Position numbers and translations under genes: made by a program. A DNA stretch of 64,000 nucleotides from Zea mays (taxonomy: Eukaryota; Streptophyta; Magnoliopsida; Poales; Poaceae), in NCBI RefSeq assembly GCF_902167145.1, contig NC_050097.1, forward strand, positions 39,044,095-39,108,094, given 5' to 3'. The notes beneath the pieces were generated by a model. That model saw nothing but the letters and a program-made list of their open reading frames with translations. It was not told the DNA's origin and searched no databases. Shown piece after piece: positions 22,609 through 34,192 of this stretch. Position 1 is the first letter of the stretch, and every line of letters starts with the position of its first letter.

Positions 22609-23888
22609 GTCGGGTACCGTAATTAGGGGTACCCCCAACACTCCTAAACACGGCTGCTAACCACCCTCAGCACAAACCGCAAAGACTGATGGGCGCGGTT
22701 CAGGTCAAGACCTCGTCTACCAAGGGACGCAATCTCGCCTCGCCCGAGCCCGGCCTCGGGCGAGAACAGTAGTCCCAGATGAATTCACGCCTCGCCCGAA
22801 GGCCTCCTCAGGCGGTGGGCGCACCCTCGACTCGCCCGAAGCCCAGCTCGGGCAGGCTTCGTTGTGAAGCAACCTTGGCCAAATCGCCTCACCAACCGAC
22901 TGTATCGCATGCACATTTAATACGGGGATCGCTTGACACCTTATCCTGACACGCGCGCCTCAGTTGGCAAGGTCGAAGTGACCACAGTCACTTTGCCCTT
23001 TCACTGACCGACCTGACAGGAAAACAGCGCCGCTCGCCCCGCTCCGACTGCTGTTCCACTCACCGGGATAAGACTGACAACAGCCGAGTTCAGCCTCGGG
23101 CGCAACAGGAAGCTCCGCCTCGCCCGACCTTAGGCCTCGGCCTCGGGAGGAGGTCTCCGCCTCGCCCGACCCCAGGACTCGGCCTCAGCCTCGGCCTCGA
23201 GAGGAATCGCGTCCTCGCCCGACCCCAGCCTCGGCCTCAGGAGAAGTCTCCGCCTCGCCCGACCTTGGGCTCGGACCGACCGCGCCACAGGGGATACATC
23301 ATTACCCTACCCCTAGCTAGCTTAGGCTACGAGGGAACAAGACCGGCGTCCCATCTGGCTCGCCCCGGTAACAGGTAATGATGGTTCCCCACGTGCGTCC
23401 ATGACGTTGGTGGTTCTCAGCCCCCTGCGGAAGCAAGGAGACGTCAGCAAGATCCCAGCCGCGCCGCCAGTTGTGCTTCTACAGGGCTCAGGCACTTCTC
23501 CGACGGCCACGTTATCGCGTACGCAGGGCTCAAGCACTTCTCCGACAGCCACGTTGGCATGTACACAGGGCTCAGGCACTTCTCTGCCAGACACGTTAGC
23601 GCATAGCTACACCCCCCATTGTACATCTGGACCCTCTCCTTGCATCTATAAAAGGGAGGTCTAGGGCCTTCCTGTGGGAGGGGTCACGCAGGGGACGAGC
23701 AAACGAACAGGCTCTCTCTCTCGCGCGCGACGCTTGTAACCCCTACTACGAGCACCCCCGGTGCGAGATAATACAAGCCACATTTCCCCTTGTGTTCCAT
23801 CTTGCGCCAACCCATCTGGGCAGGGGCACACAGCGATAAATTCACTGGTCGGCTCGGTTGAGGGTCCCCCGGGTCCAAAACGCCGACA
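22609..23888 (+). repeat. 3' LTR of the Huck-like element
   Basis: 1280 bp, TGTCGGGTACC to CGCCGACA. TATA box CTATAAAAGGG at about 23646-23656. Upstream are CGCCTCGCCCGACC(C/T) repeats (about 23105-23270). A 42-bp unit is present three times from 23483, 23525 and 23567. Followed by GTACT, the LINE sequence expected to be duplicated on insertion. Confidence 0.88.
23483..23608 (+). repeat. 42-bp tandem repeat in the Huck-like LTR promoter region
   Basis: Three units beginning AGGGCTCAGGCACTTCTC at 23483, 23525 and 23567, ending about 40 bp upstream of the TATA box. Position suggests promoter or enhancer repeats. Confidence 0.85.
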
Positions 23889-25804
23889 GTACTAAAAAAT
23901 GGACCTCTTCCATCATTCACTTTAACTCTAACATGGCCTCCTGAGACTATTGTATGGATCCAAGCACACCAGGAAGGAGAGAACCCCTTCATATGCATCG
24001 CTTGCTGGAGAAACTTCCATTTGACTTTATCATAGGCCTTCTCGAAGTCTAATTTAAGAATAACTCCATCTAATTTTTTCCTCTGTAATTCATGAATTGA
24101 TCCGTGGAGAATAATAACCCCTTCATGAATATTTCGACCGGGCATGAAGGCTGCCTGAGAGGGGCTGACTATTTTGTCCGCCACTAGACCTATTCTATTT
24201 GTGAGAACTTTAGTTATGATTTTGAACGAAACATTAAGCAAGCAAATAGGTCTATAATCCTGGATTTTATTTGCGTTGTCCTTCTTTCGAATTAGAGTAA
24301 TTACTCCAAAATTTAAACTGAGAACCGGAAGGGAATTTTGATGAAAGTCCACAAACAACACAAATAGATCATCCTTAATAACTTCCCAAAAAACTTGATA
24401 AAACTCCGCTGGAAAGCCATCCGGTCTAGGAGCTTTATTATGCTCCATACTAAATACCACCTTTTTAACTTCATCTATAGTAAACTTAGCGGTTAGAATT
24501 TCATTCTCTACATCCGAGACTTGAGGAATGTCTTGGATAATAGATTCATTAAGTTCGATTGATGTTGTGTTTGGCTTCCCAAAGAGGTTTCTGTAGTACC
24601 TCGTTATATGATTTTTAAGTTCTTCCTCATCAGCTATACAGACGCCATTCTCATCCTCCAAAGAATAAATCCGATGTCTCTGATGCTTGCCGTTAGCCAC
24701 TAAATGGAAATATTTTGTATTATCATTCCCTTCGAGAAGATGTTTGACCTTGGCCCTCTGGAAGAGACATACTTCTTCCTCTCTCAAGATATTGGCAAGC
24801 CTATCATCGGCAAAAGCTTTAGAATTCAACTCGTTTGGCGATAAGCAAGTAAACTCTGCATTTTTATCGAGTTCATTAATCAGCTCTGAAAGTTGCTGTT
24901 TCTCCTTTTTTAATAACCCCGCTGAGTTCTTTGCCCACCCCCTTAAATATTGTCGAAGGGACCTAATCTTGTTTTGCCATATCTGAATGGTGGTTTCACC
25001 TCTCTTTTCTTGTTACCAAATAGAAGAAACCATATCAAAGAATCCCTCTCTAATTAACCATCCTAACTCAAATTTAAACTCAGAGAAATTTCCCAAGTTC
25101 GTGGGGGCTTTACCATTCAGTAATAAAGGCGTATGATCAAACCGAGATCTATCAAGCGCATGCACTGAGACGTTAGGGAATTTAAGTTCCCACTCTGGGC
25201 TCATTAAAACCTATCAAGCTTCTCAAAAGTGGGTGCATTCAAATCATTTGCCCAAGTAAATTGACGTCCCACCATTTCAATTTCACGCAATTCTAAATTC
25301 GCTATGATACTATTAAACAAATTAGGCCATCAAAAGTTGAAGTTATCATTACTTTTGTCTTCCGCTCATTGCATGATATTGAAGTCTCCACCTATGATAA
25401 ATGGATGTGTTTCAGAACTACACACACCTGCAACTTCAGCTAAAAATCATTCTTTAAATCATCTTGAGTTGGGCCATAAACAACAAAAAGGGCCCAAATG
25501 AATCCATACTCTTTGTTTTGGAGTCGGAACTTACAATTGAAATTACCTTCATCAATAGCTCCAATGTCATAAACCCCCAGATTCACCCCTAACATCATCC
25601 CTCCTGATCTTCCTCTTGGTGGCATGATGTGCCAGAGAAAATCGGTGCCACTACAAAAATGTCTCAAAGTAGAATCCGAGAATGAGCCGTGACCCGTCTC
25701 CATGAGAGCAATAAAGTCGAGTCATGTTCTCTAGAAAGGTGAGATAAGTAATTGTGTATAGCCAAATCCCTCAGACCTCTACAATTCCAAAAAAATCCTT
25801 TCAT
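23889..25804 (-). pseudogene. LINE ORF2: endonuclease and N-terminal half of RT
   Basis: Starts at ATG 25804 (MKGFFWNCRGL), overlapping the ORF1 stop as ATGA. The APE-type endonuclease follows with METGHGSFS, LVNLGVYDIGAI-like strands and WALFVVYGPTQDD, then FDHTPLLL near 25140. Frameshifts occur early (about 25720) and around 25010-25200. RT begins at 24829: FTIDEVKKVVFSMEHNKAPR, DGFPAEFYQ, DYRPICLLNVSFKIITKVL, SQAAFMPGRNIHEG, LKLDFEKAYDKVKW, ending at GRGPFFST where the Huck-like LTR inserted. The YADD catalytic box is therefore not in this window. ORF2 normally makes and inserts the cDNA. Confidence 0.87.
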
Positions 25805-26205
25805 TTTAAACTAATTTTAGAGGGTGTAAATGGCTTTATAGAAGGACGATTAACCTTTCCATTTGAGAAAGCCTTGTTTGATTTCTTTCTACACGGCGCA
25901 AAGGTAAGCTCACAACATCTATCTAAAGTGCTCAACTCAGACTCATCATCCCACCTATCAGAAATGTGAGATAACATAACATCAAACTCTGCTTCCTCAG
26001 CATCAATTAAAGGATTTCTGCTATAGGAAGATGGAGCTACCGTGAGCCTATCGATCTCAATATTTTTAATAGCAACCACCGATTGTAACACTTGGTTTTC
26101 AGTACTGCCAAGAGTAATCCCAATCTTTTCACAATTGGAAGTGATTAATTCTGGGGAAAAGGAGATGAAGGAAGACTCACTTAATTCCAGATTACGCTTT
26201 GCTGC
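25801..26205 (-). pseudogene. LINE ORF1, C-terminal segment
   Basis: Minus-strand frame ending with KPFTPSKISLK and a TGA at 25801-25803 that overlaps the ORF2 ATG. Contains SHISDRWDDESELSTLDRCC and a basic tail. It joins the segment starting at 35424 across S3, with TSD GCTGC at 26201-26205 and 35419-35423. Confidence 0.75.
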
Positions 26206-27433
26206 TGAAAGTCGCCTAGAGGGGGGGGTGAATAGGGCGAATCTGAAATTTGTAAACTTAAGCACAACTACAAGCCGGGTTAGCGTTAGAAATATAAACG
26301 AGTCTGAGAGAGAGGGCACAAAACAAATTGTGAGCAACTAAAGAGCGAGACACGATGATTTGTTTTACCGAGGTTTGGTTCTTGCAAACCTACTCCCGTT
26401 GAGGTGGTCACAAAGACCGGGTCTCTTTCAACCCTTTCCCTCTCTCAAACGGTCACTTAGACCGAGTGAGCTTCTCTTCTCAATCAAACAGAACACAAAG
26501 TTCCCGCAAGGACCACCACACAATTGGTGTCTCTTGCCTTGGTTACAATTGAGTTGATCACAAGAAGAATGAGAAAGAAAAGAAGCGATCCAAGCGCAAG
26601 AGCTCAAATGAACACAAATATCACTCTCTCACTAGTCACTATTGATTGGAGTTGTCTTTGGACTTGGGAGAGGATTTGATCTCTTTGGAGTGTCTAGAAT
26701 TGAATGCTATAGCTCTTGTAATATGTTGAAGGTGGAAAACTTGGATGCGATTGAATGTGGGGTGGTTGGGGTATTTATAGCCCCAACCACCAAAATATGG
26801 CCGTTGGAAGTCTGTTGTCGCATGGCTCACCGGACAGTTCGGTGCGCCACCGGACACTGTCCGGTGCGCCAGCCACGTCAGCCAGCCGTTGGGGTTTGAC
26901 CGTTGGAGCTCTGACAGGTGGGGCCTCTGGGCTGTCCGGTGGTGCACCGGACAGGTCCTGTAGACTGTCCGGCGCGCCAACTGCGCGTGCTCTGACTCTG
27001 GCGCGCACTGTAGCGCATTGAATGCGATTGCAGTCGACCGTTGCGCGTGAAGTAGTCGTTGCTCCGCTGGCACACCGGACAGTCCAGTGTGACACCGGAC
27101 ACTATCCGGTGCTTCACCGGACAGTCCGGTGAATTATAGCGGAGCGGCCTCCCATCTTCCCGAAGGTGGCAAGTTCAGCATCGAGTGCCCTGGTGCACCA
27201 GACATTGTCCGGTGGCACATCGGACAGTTCGGTGCGCCAGACCAGGGTGCCTTTGGGTTGTCTTTTGCTCTCTTTGTTTGAACCCTTTCTTGGTCTTTTT
27301 ATTGGCTTATTGTGAACCTTTGGCACCTGTAGAACTTATAGACTAGAGCAAACTAATTAGTCCAATTATTTGTGTTGGGCAATTCAACCACCAAAATCAA
27401 TTACGAAAAAGGTGTAAGCCTAATTCCCTTTCA
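26206..27433 (-). repeat. 3' LTR of Sirevirus S3
   Basis: 1228 bp, TGAAAGTCGCC to CCCTTTCA. Palindromes of the CACCGGACAGTCCGGTG type, several mutated at CG positions (for example CAGTTCGG), at about 26829-26866, 26937-26955, 27072-27133 and 27197-27236. Confidence 0.92.
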
Positions 27434-28257
27434 ATCTCCCCCCTTTTGGTGATTGATGCCAACACAAACCAAAGCAAATATAGAAGTGCATAATTGAACT
27501 AGTTTGCAGAATGTAAGTGCAAAGGTTACTTAGAATTGAACCAATAAATATTTTCATAAGATATGCATGGATTGTTTCTTTATTTTTAACATTTTGGACC
27601 ATGCTTGCACCACATTTTTTGCAAATTCTTTTGTAAACTCTTTTCAAAGTCCTTTTTGAAAATAGTCAAAGGTAAATGAATATGATTTTGAGAAGCATTT
27701 TAAAGATTTGAAATTTTCTCCCCCTGTTTCAAATGCTTTTCCTTTGACTAAACAAAACTCGCCCTCAATAAAATCCTCCTCTTAGTGTTCAAGAGGGTTT
27801 TCGATGTTAGTTTTTGAAGAGGGTGTTCCAATTTGAAATTCTATCAAAAAATAAGATACCAATTGAAAAATTCATCATTTCAAAAATCTTTTCTTAACTC
27901 AAATTTTGAAAATTGGTGGTAGTGCGGTCCTTTTGCTTTGGGCTAATACTTTCTCCCCCTTTGGCATGAATTGCCAAAAACGGATACTTGAGTGAAATAT
28001 AAGCCCTTTTTAACTACTTTCTCCCCCTTTGGTGAACAATATATGAGTGAAGATTATACCAAAGTTTGGAGAGTGGCTCGGAGCGACAGCGAAGGATTGT
28101 AACTTGATGGAGTGGAGTGGAAGCCTTTGTCTTCGCCGAAGACTCCAATTCCCTTTCAATCTATGACTTGGTTTGAAATACACTTGAAAACACATTAGTC
28201 ATAACACATGAAAGAGATATGATCAAAGGTATATGAATGAGCTATGTATGCAAGACA
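27434..28257 (-). other. S3 3' untranslated region with PPT and PPT-like repeats
   Basis: 824 bp between pol and the 3' LTR. The LTR-adjacent tract is ATCTCCCCCCTTTT (PPT on the minus strand). Further C-rich tracts at about 27718, 27950 and 28019, some with the same neighbour TTTGG(T/C)(G/A)(A/T). AT-rich, no gene. Confidence 0.75.
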
Positions 28258-31200
28258 TCAAAAGAAATTCCGAGAATCAAGAATATTTAGCTCATGCCTA
28301 AGTTTGTTAAAGGTTTGTTCATCTAGTGGCTTGGTAAAGATATCGGCTAATTGTTCTTTGGTGTTAATATATGCAATCTCGATATCCCCCTTTTGTTGGT
28401 GATCCCTAAGAAAATGATACCGAATGACTATGTGTTTAGTGCGGCTATGTTCAACGGGATTATCCGCCATGCGGATTGCACTCTCATTATCACATAGAAG
28501 AGGAACTTTGGTTAATTTGTAACCATAGTCCCTAAGGGTTTGCCTCATCCAAAGCAATTGCACGCAACAATGGCCTGCAACAATATACTCGGCTTCGGCG
28601 GTAGAAAGAGCTACGGAATTTTGCTTCTTTGAAGCCCACGACACTAGAGACCTTCCCAAGAACTGGCAAGTCCCCGATGTGCTCTTCCTATTGATTTTAC
28701 ACCCCGCCCAATCGGCATCCGAATAACCAATTAAATCAAATGTGGATCCCCGAGGGTACCAAAGCCCAAACTTAGGAGTATAAACTAAATATCTCAAGAT
28801 TTGTTTTACGGCCGTAAGGTGAGCTTCCTTAGGGTCGGCTTGGAATCTTGCACACATGCATACGGAAAGCATTATACCCGGTCGAGATGCACATAAATAG
28901 AGTAAAGAGCCTATCATTGACCGGTATACCTTTTGATCGACGGATTTACCTCCCGTGTCGAGGTCGAGATGCCCATTGGTTCCATTGGGTGTCTTGATGG
29001 GTTTGGCATCCTTCATCCCAAACTTGTGTAGAATGTCTTGAATATACTTCGTTTGGCTAATGAAGGTGCCCTCGTGGAGTTGCTTCACTTGAAATCCTAA
29101 GAAGTACTTCAACTCCCCCATCATTGACATCTCGAATTTCTGTGTCATGATCCTACTAAATTCCTCACATGTAGATTCGTTAGTAGACCCAAATATAATA
29201 TCATCAACATAAATTTGGCATACAAACAAATCATTGTCAAGAGTTTTAGTAAATAAAGTAGGATCGTCCTTTCCGACTTTGAAGCCATTAGTGATAAGAA
29301 AATCTCTTAGGCATTCATACCATGCTCTTGGGGCTTGCTTGAGCCCATTAAGCGCCTTAGAGAGTTTATACACGTGATTAGGATACTCACTATCTTCAAA
29401 GCCGGGAGGTTGCTCAAGATAGACCTCTTCCTTGATTGGTCCATTGAGGAAGGCACTCTTCATGTCCATTTGGTAAAGCTTGAAGCCATGGTAAGTAGCA
29501 TAGGCAAGTAATATGCGAATTGATTCAAGCCTAGCTACGGGTGCATAGGTTTCACCGAAATCCAAACCTTCGACTTGTGAATATCCCTTGGCCACAAGTC
29601 GGGCTTTGTTCCTTGTCACCACACCATGCTCGTCTTGCTTGTTGCGGAAAACCCATTTGGTTCCTACAACATTTTGGTTAGGACGTGGAACTAAATGCCA
29701 TACCTCATTCCTAGTGAAGTTGTTGAGCTCCTCTTGCATTGCCACCACCCAATCTGAATCTTGTAGTGCTTCCTCTACCCTGTGTGGCTCAATAGAGGAA
29801 ACAAAAGAGTAATGTTCACAAAAATGAGCAACACTAGATCGAGTAGTTACTCCCTTTTGAATATCGCCGAGGATGGTGTTCACGGGGTGATCTCGTTGAA
29901 TTGCTTGGTGGACTCTTGGGTGCGGTGGTCTTGGAACTTGTTCATCTTCCTCATCTTGATCATGGGCATCTCCCCCTTGAACATTGCTCTCCTCTTGAGG
30001 TGGCTCAACATCTTGATGTTCTCCTTCATCATTTTGAGCCTCATCCTCATCTTGAGTTGGTGGAGATGCTGTCGTGGAGGAGGATGGTTGATCTTGTGTT
30101 TGTGGAGGCTCTTCGGATTCCTTAGGACGCACATCCCCAATGGACATGTTCCTTAGCGTGACGCACGGAGCCTCTTCATCACCTATCTCATCAAGATCAA
30201 CTTGCTCTACTTGAGAGCCGTTAGTTTCATCAAACACAATGTCACAAGAAACTTCAACTAGTCCAGAGGACTTGTTAAAGACTCTATATGCCCTTGTGTT
30301 TGAATCATATCCTAGTAAAAAGCCTTCTACAGCCTTAGGAGCAAATTTAGATTTTCTACCTCTTTTAACAAGAACAAAGCATTTGCTACCAAAGACTCTA
30401 AAATATGAAACATTGGGCTTTTTACCGGTTAGGAGTTCGTATGATGTTTTCTTGAGGATTCGGTGTAGATATAACTGGTTGATGGCGTAGCAAGCGGTGT
30501 TGACCGCCTCGGCCCAAAACCGATCCGAAATCTTGTACTCATCAAGCATGGTTATTGCCATGTCCAGTAGAGTTCTATTCTTCCTCTCCACTACACCCTT
30601 TTGTTGTGGCATGTAGGGAGAAGAGAACTCATGCTTGATGCCCTCCTCCTCAAGGAAGCCTTCGATTTGTGAGTTCTTGAACTCCGTCCCGTTGTCGCTT
30701 CTAATTTTCTTGATCCTTAAGCCGAACTCATTTTAAGCCCGTCTTAGGAATCCCTTTAAGGTTTCTTGGGTATTAGATTTTTCCTGCAAAAAGAACACCC
30801 AAGTGAAGCGAGAATAATCATCCACAATAACTAGACATTACTTACTCCCGCCGATGCTTATGTAAGCTATCGGGCCGAATAGGTCCATGTGTAGGAGCTC
30901 GAGTGGCCTATCAGTCGTCATGATGTTCTTGTGTGGATGATGAACACCAACTTGCTTCCCTTCCTGACAGGCGCTACAAACCGTGTCTTTCTCAAAATGA
31001 ACATTTGTTAGTCCCAAAATGTGTTCTCCCTTTAGAAGTTTGTGAAGTTCTTCATTCCAACATGTGCTAGTCGGCGATGCCAGAGCCAGCCCATGTTAGT
31101 CTTAGCAATTGAGCAAGTGTCGAGTTCAGCTCTATCAAAATCTACTAAGTAAGCTGACCCTCTAACACTCCCTTAAATGCTATTGAATCATCACTTCTTC

Positions 31201-31500
31201 TAAAGACAGTAACACCTATATCTGTAAAAAGACAGTTGTAACCCATTTTACATAATTGCGAAACTGAAAGCAAGTTATAATCTAAAGAATCTACAAGAAA
31301 AACATTTGAAATGGAGTGGTCAGGAGATATAGCAATTTTACCCAATCCTTTGACCAAACCTTGATTTCCATCCCTGAATGTGATAGCTCGTTGGGGATCT
31401 TGGTTTTTCTCGTAGGAGGAGAACATCTTCTTCTCCCCTGTCATATGGTTTGTGCACCTGCTATCGATGATCCAACTTGATCCCCCGGATGCATAAACCT
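28258..31500 (-). pseudogene. pol: Sirevirus S3 pol
   Basis: Protease MTGEKKMF region and following pre-integrase at 31444-31145, frameshifted near 31145; integrase N-terminal half between 30613 and 31144 has a TAA at about 30733-30735 and a frameshift. A clean 784-codon frame from 30612 has the integrase glutamate ([12 protein letters not shown]), RT with YVDD at residues 468-471 of this frame (plus 29200-29211), RNase H ([30 protein letters not shown]) and the end [16 protein letters not shown] with a stop at 28258. A TAG also lies in the short lead between gag and the protease. Catalytic domains downstream of 30612 look intact. Confidence 0.9.
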
Positions 31501-31511
31501 ACAAAACAAGT

Positions 31512-34147
31512 TTAGTTCTTGATTTTAGGTACCCAAATGGTTTTGGGTCCTTTGGCATTAGATACAAGAACTTTGGGTACCCAAACACAAGTCTTTGACC
31601 CCTTGTGCTTGCCCCCAACATATTTGGCAACTAACTTGCCGGATTTGTTAGTTAAAACATAAGATGCATCAAAAGTTTTAAATGAAATTTTAGAATCATT
31701 TGATGCAATAGGAGTTTTCTTCTTAGGCAATTTTGCACGGGTTGATTGCCTAGAACTAGATGTCTCACCCTTATACATAAAAGCATGATTAGGGCCAGAG
31801 TGAGACTTCCTAGAATGAATTCTCCTAATTTTGCTCTCGGGATAACCGGCAGGGTACAAAATGTAACCCTCGTTATCCTGAGGCATGGGAGCCTTGCCCT
31901 TAACAAAGTTAGACAATCTTTTAGGAGGGGCATTAAGTTTGACATTGTCCCCCTTTTGGAAGCCAATGCCATCCTTGATGTCAGGGCGTCTCCCACTATA
32001 GAGCATGCTTCTAGCAAATTTAAAATTTTCATTTTCTAAGTCATGCTCATTAATCTTAGCATTAAGTTGAGCTATGTGATCATTTTGTTCCTTAATTAAA
32101 GCTAGGTGATCATGAATAGCATCAACATTAATGTCTCTACATCTAGTGCAAATGGAAACATGCTCAACGGTAGATGTAGAGGGTTTGCAAGATTTTAATT
32201 CAACAACCTTAGCATGTAATATGTCATTTTCACTTCTAAGGTTGGAAATGGAAACATTGCAAACATCTAATTCTTTAGCCTTAGCAATTAATCTTTCATT
32301 TTCAATCCTAAGGCTAGCAAGTGAATCATTCAACTTTTCAATCTTAGCAAACAAATTAGCATTATCATCTTTAAGATTGGAAATTGAAACATCACATACA
32401 TTTGAATCAACCTTAGTTGTTAGACTAGCATTCTCATTTCTAAGGTTGACAATAGTATCATGGCAAGTGCTTAGCTCACTAGATAATTTTTCACATTTTT
32501 CTACTTATAGAGCGTAAGCATTTTTAACCTTAACATGCTTCTTATTCTCCTTAATTAGGAAGTCCTCTTGGGAGTCCAAGAGTTCATCCTTCTCATGAAT
32601 AGCACTAATTAGTTCATTTAATTTTTCTTTTTGTTGCATGTTTAGGTTGGCAAAAAGGGTGCGCAAGTTATCCTCCTCATTTTCACTAGAATTATCTTCA
32701 TCACTAGAGGAAGCATATTTAGTGGAGGATCTTGATTTTACCTTCTTCCTTTTGCCGTCCTTTGCCATGAGGCACTTGTGGCCGACGTTGGGGAAGAGGA
32801 GTCCCTTGGTGATGGCGATGTTGGTGGCGTCCTCGTCGGAGGAGGAGTCGGGGGAGCTCTCGTCGGAGTCCCACTCGCGACACACATGGGCATCGCCGCC
32901 CTTCTTCTTGTAGTACCTTTTCTTTTCTCTCCTCTTGCCCTTCTTGTCGTCCCCCTGTCACTATCACTAGATAATGGAAATTTAGCAATGAAATGACCGG
33001 GCTTACCACACTTGTAGCACACTTTCTTGGAGCGGGGCTTGTAATCCTTCCCCCTCCTTTGCTTGAGGATTTGGCGGAAGCTCTTGATGATGAGTGTCAT
33101 CTCGTCATTGTCGAGCTTAGAGGCGTCGATGGGTTGTCTACTTGATGTAGACTCCTCCTTTTTCTCCTCTGTTGCCTTGAATGCGACCGGTTGTGCTTCG
33201 GACGTGGAGGGGCCATCTAGCTCGATGATTTTCTTTGAGCCTTTGATCATCAACTCAAAGCTCACAAAGTTTCCTATTACTTCCTCGGGAGACATTAGTG
33301 TATATCTAGGATTTCCTCGAATTAATTGAACTTGCGTAGGATTAAGAAAAATGAGGGATCTTAGAATAACCTTGACCATCTCATGGTCATCCCATTTGGT
33401 GCTCCCGAGGTTGCGTACTTGGTTCACCAAGGTCTTCAAGCGGTTGTACATGTCTTGTGGCTCCTCCCCTTGGCGAAGCCGGAAGCGACCGAGCTCCCCC
33501 TCGATCGTCTCCCGCTTGGTGATTTTGGTCACCTCATCTCCTTCGTGCGCGGTCTTGAGCACGTCCCAAATCTCCTTGGCGCTTTTTAACCCTTGCACCT
33601 GGTTAGACTCCTCTCGACTTAGAGAGGCGAGGAGTATAGTGGTGGCTTGGGAGTTGAAGTGTCGGATTTGGGCGACCTCGTCCGAATCATAGTCTTCATC
33701 CCCCGGTGATGGTACCTGTACTCCAATTTCAACAACATCCCAAATGCTAGTGTGGAGTGAGGTTAGATGATGCCTCATTTTATCACTCCACATATTATAA
33801 TCTTCACCATCAAACATGGGTGGTTTGCCTAATGGGACGGAAAGTAATGGAGTACGTTTTGGAATGCGAGGGTAGCGTAGGGGAATCTTACTAAACTTCT
33901 TGCGCTCATGGCGCTTAGAAGTTACGGACGGCGTGTCGGAGCCGGAGGTGGATGGCGACGAGGAGTCAGTCTCGTAGTAGACCACCTTCCTCATCTTCTT
34001 CTTCTTGTCACCGCTCCGACGCGACTTGTTGTGTGAAGGGGATCCCTTCACCTTGTTGGCGGACTCCCCGGACGGAGCCTTCCCATGGCTTGTGGCGGGC
34101 TTCTCGCCGGTCCCGTATTCCCTCTTGGCGGATGCTCCCGACATCAC
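31512..34147 (-). pseudogene. gag: Sirevirus S3 gag
   Basis: Starts at ATG 34147 (MMSGASAKREYG). Gag domain with DYNMWSDKMRHHL, IWDVVEIG, VQGLKSAKEIWDVLKTAHEG, FRLRQGEEPQDMYNRLKTLV. The zinc knuckle reads CYKCGKPGHFIAKF: the last cysteine is phenylalanine (about 32978-32980). A frameshift follows near 32950 and a TAA at 32505-32507 interrupts the coiled coil. The tail KHKGSKTCVWVPK, WVPKIKN ends at 31512. The coiled coil, from about 32760 downward, is rich in Asn/Lys/Glu heptads. Non-functional. Confidence 0.9.
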
Positions 34148-34179
34148 TTCGAGCAGTTAAGCTCTAATGAAGCACCAGT

Positions 34180-34190
34180 CTTTGATACCA
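34180..34190 (-). other. Primer-binding site of S3
   Basis: TGGTATCAAAG on the minus strand, two bases inside the 5' LTR. Confidence 0.8.
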
Positions 34191-34192
34191 AT

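Larger units (their letters stand above)
6199..23888 (+). mobile_element. Huck-like Tat-lineage Ty3/gypsy element, 3' part, split by S2
   Basis: Plus-strand gypsy element from reverse transcriptase to the 3' LTR. The 5' LTR, gag and protease lie left of S1, outside the window. Polyprotein order is RT, RNase H, a second (archaeal-type) RNase H, then integrase, which marks the Tat lineage. S2 (6530-15465) interrupts RT with TSD GAAAC at 6525-6529 and 15466-15470. The 3' LTR ends at 23888 and is followed by GTACT, which belongs to the LINE host sequence. The name Huck is from the LTR start TGTCGGGTACCGTAATTAGG and LTR size; it should be treated as probable. Confidence 0.85.
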
